DNA of 26,377 nucleotides from NCBI GenBank assembly GCA_964472905.1, contig CAYYMI010000037.1, forward strand, positions 1 through 26,377. The letters run 5' to 3'. Source of the stretch: Hellea sp964472905 (GTDB lineage: Bacteria > Pseudomonadota > Alphaproteobacteria > Caulobacterales > Maricaulaceae). The notes under the pieces are model-generated. The model was given only the letters and a program-made list of their open reading frames with translations. It had not been told where the DNA came from and did not search any database. Shown here piece by piece: positions 22,413 to 26,377 of this stretch (its first letter is position 1; every line of letters begins with the position of its first letter). Position numbers and translations under genes: made by a program.

Positions 22413-23927
22413 ATGAGCAATAATTGGAAACCTGAACTCTCTGAACTCTCAAAACGCCAAAAGCTTGGCGAGAAAATGGGCGGCGCGGCTAAGCTCAAAC
22501 GGCAAAAAGAGCGCGGGAAGCTCAATGTCAGACAGCGCATGGACCTTTTGCTCGATGAAGGCTCCTTTCGAGAAATAGGCAAAATTGCGGGCAAAGGCAC
22601 TTATACCGCCAAAGGCGATTTAAAAGACTTTGCCCCGAGTAACTTTATCTTTGGCCGCGGGGACATAGAGAGCCGTCCTGTTGTTGCGACAGCCGATGAT
22701 TTTACCGTTCGCGGCGGCGCGGCTGACGCGGCTATTCACCGTAAATTTACACAAGCCGAACAAATGGCCCATGAGATGCGCCTACCGCTTATCCGTATGA
22801 TTGACGGCACTGGCGGGGGCGGCTCCGTCAAGATGATAGAAGATATGGGCTTTACCTATGTGCCCTTTGTGCCGGGCTGGGACCATGTAGTGAAGAACCT
22901 CGATAGCGTTCCCGTTGTGGCGTTGGCCCTCGGCCCAACAGCAGGTCTTGGTGCGGCGCGCGTTGTCGCAAGCCATTATTCGGTAATGGTCAAAGGCCTG
23001 TCGCAAATATTTACCGCAGGGCCAGCAGTCGTTGCGGCTCTAGGGGAACAACAAGATAAAGAAAGCCTTGGCGGGTCCAATATTCATACGCGCAACGGCG
23101 TGGTGGATGATGAAGCCAAAGATGAGGCCGAAGCCATTAATATGGCGAAGCGGTTTTTATCTTATCTACCGTCTTATGCCGGCGCGCCGTTAGAGCGGAC
23201 TGAAAATGCTGACCCTGTCACCCGCGCGGATGAAACGCTTCTTTCTATTGTGCCGCGCGATAAATCCAAGGCCTATAATATGCGCCGTATTGTAGACTCT
23301 GTGGCCGATGAAGGCAGCGTATTTGAAATGGGACGGCGTTGGGGCAGGGCAGTGATTACGGCTTTTGCGAGGTTTGATGGCTGGCCCGTCGCGGTTCTGG
23401 CGTCTGACCCAACCTTTTTAGGCGGATCATGGACAGCTGATACGGCGGAGAAAGCCAAACGTTTTACGGCGCTGGCCGAGCAATTCGGGATGCCCGTCAT
23501 TCACTTGGTTGATAATCCTGGCTTTATGATTGGGCTGGAGGCCGAGCGCACAGCCACGATACGGCGCGGGGTTGAAACCATGAACGCCATTTATAAATCT
23601 ACCGTGCCTTGGGCCAGCGTTATCATTCGCAAGGCTTATGGCGTAGCGGGCGCGGCTATGTCTAACCATACACGATTTCAATACCGTTTTGCTTGGCCAA
23701 GTGGAGATTGGGGGAGCTTACCGATTGATGGCGGCGTCGAGGTCGCTTATCAAAGCGAACTTGCCAAATCTAAAAATCCTGAAAAGGCCTTAGCCGAGAT
23801 CAAAGACCGTCTTGCCAAAGTCACATCCCCATTTCGAACGGCAGAAAAATTTGCAGTCGAAGACATCATCGACCCGCGAGAGACGCGTAAATTACTCTGT
23901 GAATTTGTGGCTCTGGCGATGCGTTAA
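22413..23927 (+). CDS. Acyl-CoA carboxylase carboxyltransferase (beta) subunit
   Basis: The 504-residue enzyme has two crotonase-fold halves of the carboxyltransferase that moves CO2 from biotin to an acyl-CoA. The N-terminal half has RQRMDLLLDEGSF and the oxyanion loop DGTGGGGSVK; the C-terminal half has VDNPGFMIGLEAE and RKAYGVAGAAMS. It is of the propionyl/methylcrotonyl/geranyl type rather than AccD (no zinc ribbon). No biotin-carboxylase or biotin-carrier subunit is in the window, so the acyl-CoA substrate cannot be named. The start is the ATG at 22413 with TAGAG upstream; a TTG at 22398 is less likely. The tRNA gene begins 82 bp after its stop. Confidence 0.85.
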   Translation: MSNNWKPELSELSKRQKLGEKMGGAAKLKRQKERGKLNVRQRMDLLLDEGSFREIGKIAGKGTYTAKGDLKDFAPSNFIFGRGDIESRPVVATADDFTVRGGAADAAIHRKFTQAEQMAHEMRLPLIRMIDGTGGGGSVKMIEDMGFTYVPFVPGWDHVVKNLDSVPVVALALGPTAGLGAARVVASHYSVMVKGLSQIFTAGPAVVAALGEQQDKESLGGSNIHTRNGVVDDEAKDEAEAINMAKRFLSYLPSYAGAPLERTENADPVTRADETLLSIVPRDKSKAYNMRRIVDSVADEGSVFEMGRRWGRAVITAFARFDGWPVAVLASDPTFLGGSWTADTAEKAKRFTALAEQFGMPVIHLVDNPGFMIGLEAERTATIRRGVETMNAIYKSTVPWASVIIRKAYGVAGAAMSNHTRFQYRFAWPSGDWGSLPIDGGVEVAYQSELAKSKNPEKALAEIKDRLAKVTSPFRTAEKFAVEDIIDPRETRKLLCEFVALAMR

Positions 23928-23967
23928 AAGTTTAAGTGAATAATTGAAAACAATGCAAATTGTCTCT

Positions 23968-23995
23968 TTGAGAATAGGATAAGCCGCGCTATAGA
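23968..23995 (+). promoter_or_regulatory. Probable sigma-70 promoter of the tRNA gene
   Basis: TTGAGA (23968-23973), 16-bp spacer, TATAGA (23990-23995), with the tRNA 5' end 15 bp further on at 24010. The spacing and short leader are normal for a stable-RNA promoter. Confidence 0.55.
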
Positions 23996-24009
23996 CCGCT
24001 TCGACCAGT

Positions 24010-24086
24010 GGGGGGATAGCTCAGTTGGTTAGAGCCACCCGCTCATAACGGGTTGGTCGGGAGTTCAAGTCTCTCTCCCCCTACCA
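24010..24086 (+). tRNA. tRNA with CAU anticodon (tRNA-Ile2 or elongator tRNA-Met)
   Basis: The 77-nt cloverleaf is complete. The acceptor is GGGGGGA with TCCCCCT (first pair G-U), discriminator A, encoded CCA. The D stem is GCTC/GAGC and the anticodon stem ACCCG/CGGGT, with loop CTCATAA and anticodon CAT at 24044-24046. The T stem is GGGAG/CTCTC with one G-U. The variable segment TTGGTC resembles the E. coli isoleucine tRNA that reads AUA after lysidine modification, which favours tRNA-Ile2; elongator Met cannot be excluded. It is not the initiator. Confidence 0.9.
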
Positions 24087-24104
24087 ACACTAACATCCAT
24101 TAAT
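24073..24104 (+). repeat. Left copy of the tRNA-3'-end direct repeat (possible attachment site)
   Basis: CTCTCCCCCTACCA (24073-24086), the last 14 nt of the tRNA, recurs at 26111-26124. TCCATTAAT (24096-24104) in its downstream flank also recurs at 26126-26134. The order is kept, with the gap between them 8 bp shorter in the right copy. This is the usual geometry of integration into a tRNA 3' end, or of a tRNA duplication. Confidence 0.5.
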
Positions 24105-24130
24105 AGGGCGTATCCACGCTCTTTTATTTT
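24105..24130 (+). terminator. Rho-independent terminator of the tRNA gene
   Basis: AGGGCGT (24105-24111), loop ATCC, ACGCTCT (24116-24122): a 7-bp stem with one G-U pair, followed by TTTATTTT. It lies 18 nt after the tRNA CCA. Confidence 0.65.
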
Positions 24131-24200
24131 CCTAACCTGAACTTTAAATATAATTCTCCTCAAATTGTCTTACTTTTTCGCTAAAATGCTCTATGGTTTG

Positions 24201-25868
24201 CTAAATTTCAGGAAAGTCTAAGAGAGCTTCATTTAGCTTATTAGACTCTCGAACCAGCCAGTGATTAATCGAGTATATTGGCGTGATAATTTTTAGGAGT
24301 TCGTTAATTTCCTTCTTGGCTTTTTCAGAGTTGTTTTGAGCAACCCATATTTCGGCTCTATAAAATTTAGCTTTATAAATGGCGTATTGATTATTCCCAG
24401 TTGTGTGGTGTTTCAAACAGATGTCATCAAGAATTTTTACAGCTTCTACATATTCACCTGATTTTCCAATATAACGAGCTAAATTTGCAAGTGTATTAAT
24501 CGTTTTAGGATGTTCGGGACCGTGTATGTCATCACGTTTTTGAATATCATATACAGCCTGATATTCATCTCTAGCTCTTTTGTATTCTCCTAAATTGCCT
24601 AGCTGCTGTGCAATATTTTCCCTTGCTGTAAGGGTATGAGGATGTTCAGGACCCAATATATCATCTCGTTTTTCAATATCATATATAGCCTGATATTCAT
24701 CTTTAGCTCTCTGATGTTCACCTAAATTGCCTAAAAAATGTGCTAAGTTTGCTCTTGTTGTAAGTGTATTTTGATCTTCAGGACCAAATTTACGTCTTCG
24801 AATATCGTATACAGCCTGCAGACCATCCCTAGCTTTTTCATATTCCCCTATGTGACCATGTTCAGTTGCTAAATTAAATTGAGATGAAAGTGTTATAGGA
24901 TGTTCAGGACCGTGAATGTCATCACGTTTTTGAATATCGTATATAGCCTGAAATTCATCTCTTGCTCTCTGAGCTTCTCCTAAACGGCTAAACTGTTTTG
25001 CTAAACCCGTCCGTATTTTAAGTGTTTCAGGATGTTCAGGATCAAACATTTCATCACTTTTTTGAATATCATATAAAGCTTCATATTCGTCTCTTGACAA
25101 AGTGTAGGAACCACATAGAGAGAGCAACTCTGCCCTTAAATGCCGTATATTTAGTGCAACATTTCCATTGTATAATTTATTACGTTTTAAGATATTAATC
25201 GGTCTCTGCAAGAGCGCTAAGCTAAGATTGTATCTTCCTTTTATCTTTAGGTTGTGACTTCTTTTAAGAATCTCACTTGCTGTTAAAATAGCAGTCTCAT
25301 AATCCAGTGGAATATGATCAAAATCGACTAAAGTCTGATTTGATATTTCTTTTATCGGTTCATTTTCTAACAATAATTGTTCAAGAAGTAAGGAGTATTC
25401 CTTGTTTTTTGGTTCTAATAATACACTAATACGAGCGTATTTTATGCTTTCTTTCAGGGCTAACGGAGTTTCAGTTGTTAAGCCTGCATAATGTTTAGCA
25501 AGCAGATTCGTTACGGCGGCATAGTCTTTATGGGATCGTAGAAAACCTTGTTCTATAATATGGATACTCTGCTCGAAATTGTCTTGTTTAGTTTCCTGCC
25601 TTGCTGCTTTTAACCATCTCGAGGGCAACCAATCGTCAGTCAGCGATCGCTCCTTCTGGAGATCTGCTTCGATGGACTTACTGCGCTTCTTTTCTAGAGC
25701 TAAATCACTTTTTAAGAATGTTGTTATGTGCTTGTTGTGACGTAGACCAAATACGGTGCCTAACCATAACATGAAGGCAGCAATTGGGGTTAATGTCAAA
25801 AGAGCTAATAGTCTTTCTAAGAGATCTTTCTCCAAAAAGAGTCTTAAAATTTCTTGAATTGTGTCCAT
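24201..25868 (-). CDS. Membrane-anchored tetratricopeptide-repeat protein, function unknown
   Basis: This 555-residue protein has an N-terminal hydrophobic helix (about 20-42). A charged coiled-coil stretch follows (about 52-75: DLALEKKRSKSIEADLQKER). After an alpha-helical middle come five kinesin-light-chain-type TPR units (about 260-475) with a YDIQKRDD...GPEHPxTL...NLA pattern. The unit is 44 residues, or 42 in the third copy, which lacks the extra two residues. The rest of the protein would lie in the cytoplasm as a scaffold or sensor. No effector, kinase or nuclease domain is seen. The gene is visibly more AT-rich than its neighbours and sits alone between the tRNA and a copy of its 3' end, so horizontal origin is likely. 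The SD is a weak GGGG. Confidence 0.75.
   Translation of the reverse strand: MDTIQEILRLFLEKDLLERLLALLTLTPIAAFMLWLGTVFGLRHNKHITTFLKSDLALEKKRSKSIEADLQKERSLTDDWLPSRWLKAARQETKQDNFEQSIHIIEQGFLRSHKDYAAVTNLLAKHYAGLTTETPLALKESIKYARISVLLEPKNKEYSLLLEQLLLENEPIKEISNQTLVDFDHIPLDYETAILTASEILKRSHNLKIKGRYNLSLALLQRPINILKRNKLYNGNVALNIRHLRAELLSLCGSYTLSRDEYEALYDIQKSDEMFDPEHPETLKIRTGLAKQFSRLGEAQRARDEFQAIYDIQKRDDIHGPEHPITLSSQFNLATEHGHIGEYEKARDGLQAVYDIRRRKFGPEDQNTLTTRANLAHFLGNLGEHQRAKDEYQAIYDIEKRDDILGPEHPHTLTARENIAQQLGNLGEYKRARDEYQAVYDIQKRDDIHGPEHPKTINTLANLARYIGKSGEYVEAVKILDDICLKHHTTGNNQYAIYKAKFYRAEIWVAQNNSEKAKKEINELLKIITPIYSINHWLVRESNKLNEALLDFPEI
24473..25100 (-). repeat. Tandem ~132-bp coding repeat (five copies) in the TPR gene
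   Basis: Five recurring segments, starting near 24523, 24655, 24787, 24913 and 25045, share long stretches such as GAATATC-ATAT-AGCCTG on the plus strand. The period is 132 bp except one of 126 bp, always a multiple of three. Copies one and four are close to identical over about 60 bp. This indicates recent in-frame expansion or exchange between copies. Confidence 0.7.
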
Positions 25869-25883
25869 GAAGCCCCACTAGAC

Positions 25884-25902
25884 AGCTAATACTTATTTAG
25901 CT
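25884..25902. promoter_or_regulatory. Dyad in the promoter region of the TPR gene
   Basis: AGCTAA (25884-25889), 7-nt spacer, TTAGCT (25897-25902), 16 bp upstream of the TPR start codon. Further upstream on the minus strand, TTGATT, 18 nt and TAGTAT could form the promoter, so the dyad would lie near the transcript start and could be an operator. Confidence 0.35.
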
Positions 25903-26083
25903 TATACTACTTCCAGTTTTACTATCAAATCAAGAACGCTCCGTATAGTCCATATACATTTTATTTTATTAAGTGCTCTGAAACCCAATCAGTATTATAG
26001 TCCGCTGGTCTGATAAATCGTGGGATGAGCACTCTTCTCTTTACTTAAATTGGGTAGGGTGCAATATGCGTTTATCCGTAATA

Positions 26084-26134
26084 AGGGGGCGGTGGTTAAT
26101 GATGGAAGGCCTCTCCCCCTACCACTCCATTAAT
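26084..26134 (+). pseudogene. tRNA-like remnant / right copy of the direct repeat
   Basis: AGGGGG (26084-26089) and CCCCCT (26115-26120) could pair like an acceptor stem, followed by ACCA. Between them, TGGTTA recalls the D loop of the tRNA at 24010, and CTCTCCCCCTACCA is identical to its last 14 nt. The whole is only 41 nt, so the anticodon and most of the T arm are missing. It is either a tRNA copy collapsed by deletion or an attachment-site remnant. Confidence 0.45.
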
Positions 26135-26308
26135 CTGTTTAACTTCCAACGTCATTTAATCTCAAGAACAACACTCAAACAGTTTAGAACCGAAGCCCGG
26201 ACAGAATGGAATATTGTGACTAAAGCTGTGATGGCTTAATTGTGTAAAACGAGAACGTGCGGGCAGGGGACTTAATGTGACAAGACCCGCGTACATCTTT
26301 ACCTGCCG

Positions 26309-26377
26309 CTAGAAATAATACGGCATCAGTTTTTGAATGCTTAAAAGTTCAGACTGACGCGTGTCATCTGTGCGGGT
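26309..26377 (-). CDS. Possible 3' end of a gene entering from the right
   Basis: On the minus strand one frame is open for 22 codons from the window edge to a TAG at 26309-26311, ending SIQKLMPYYF. The other two minus frames close earlier. The stretch is too short to recognise a family, and the call could be chance. Confidence 0.25.
   Translation of the reverse strand, partial: TRTDDTRQSELLSIQKLMPYYF

Larger units (their letters stand above)
25903..26377. other. 475-bp right-end stretch, mostly non-coding
   Basis: Apart from the TPR promoter, the tRNA-like remnant (26084-26134) and a possible gene end at 26309-26377, no coding sequence, RNA or known site is seen here. Composition is mixed, and there is no trace of an integrase. 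Confidence 0.5.

Noticed and set aside
24010..24086. tRNA as initiator tRNA-fMet
   Set aside because: The first acceptor pair is G-U rather than the unpaired C-A of initiators, and the anticodon stem lacks the three consecutive G-C pairs in initiator arrangement; the variable loop also fits tRNA-Ile2 better.
24473..25100. Regularly spaced repeats that could suggest a CRISPR array
   Set aside because: The period is 126-132 bp, always a multiple of three, and the repeats encode TPR units in one continuous frame; there are no short repeats with unique spacers.
26259..26290. GCGGG...CCCGC inverted repeat near the right edge
   Set aside because: Only 5 bp with a 22-nt loop and no T-tract; expected by chance in this length of sequence.
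26135..26308. Search for an integrase fragment or other gene to support a mobile element
   Set aside because: No open frame of useful length or tyrosine-recombinase motif was seen on either strand, so no integrase is claimed.

Overview
This window is a moderate-GC piece of an alphaproteobacterial chromosome, most likely from a stalked or budding, Caulobacter-like marine group (Hyphomonadales / Caulobacterales). The indications are a divK-pleD pair, a lysine-rich-tailed RpoD next to a DnaG that has lost its zinc ligands, a DinB with an alphaproteobacterial N-terminal cysteine extension, a GTTC-N7-GTTC LexA box, and TTAA-N7-TTAA CtrA-type boxes. The assignment is inferred from gene content and motifs, not from a database comparison.

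Layout. Positions 1-1648 hold the 3' end of a RACo-like (ASKHA) corrinoid-protein activator, overlapped by moaA. A 362-bp gap with three hairpins leads to a complete LOV-HTH blue-light transcription factor (2011-2628). Positions 2638-4093, minus strand, hold a lipoprotein, a VOC protein and a Kbp-like BON-LysM protein. Positions 4233-9276 are a mixed block of envelope and secreted proteins: a MAPEG protein, a 606-residue secreted protein, a trypsin-fold protease, a CxxS thioredoxin-like lipoprotein, a membrane protein and an esterase. dinB (minus strand) follows with its SOS box.

Positions 10813-18352 form the cell-cycle and information-processing core: divK, pleD, dnaG, rpoD with a strong terminator, and a six-TM histidine kinase with a CtrA-type promoter box. 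Positions 18363-22328, minus strand, hold tesB, SIMPL, serine hydrolase and DUF4349 genes, three of which encode lipoproteins. An acyl-CoA carboxyltransferase gene (22413-23927) diverges from them.

The right end (24010-26377) differs in character. A tRNA with a CAU anticodon is followed by an AT-rich, membrane-anchored TPR gene. About 2 kb after the tRNA, its last 14 bases recur together with a piece of its downstream flank. This looks like the footprint of a small element inserted at, or decayed from, the tRNA gene. No integrase is visible.

Working together: DivK (single-domain receiver), PleD (diguanylate cyclase with an I-site) and the six-TM kinase would form or feed a polarity and c-di-GMP cell-cycle circuit, and both the divK and kinase promoters carry CtrA-like sites. 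DnaG and RpoD are the macromolecular-synthesis pair. The LOV regulator adds a light input whose targets cannot be read from this window.
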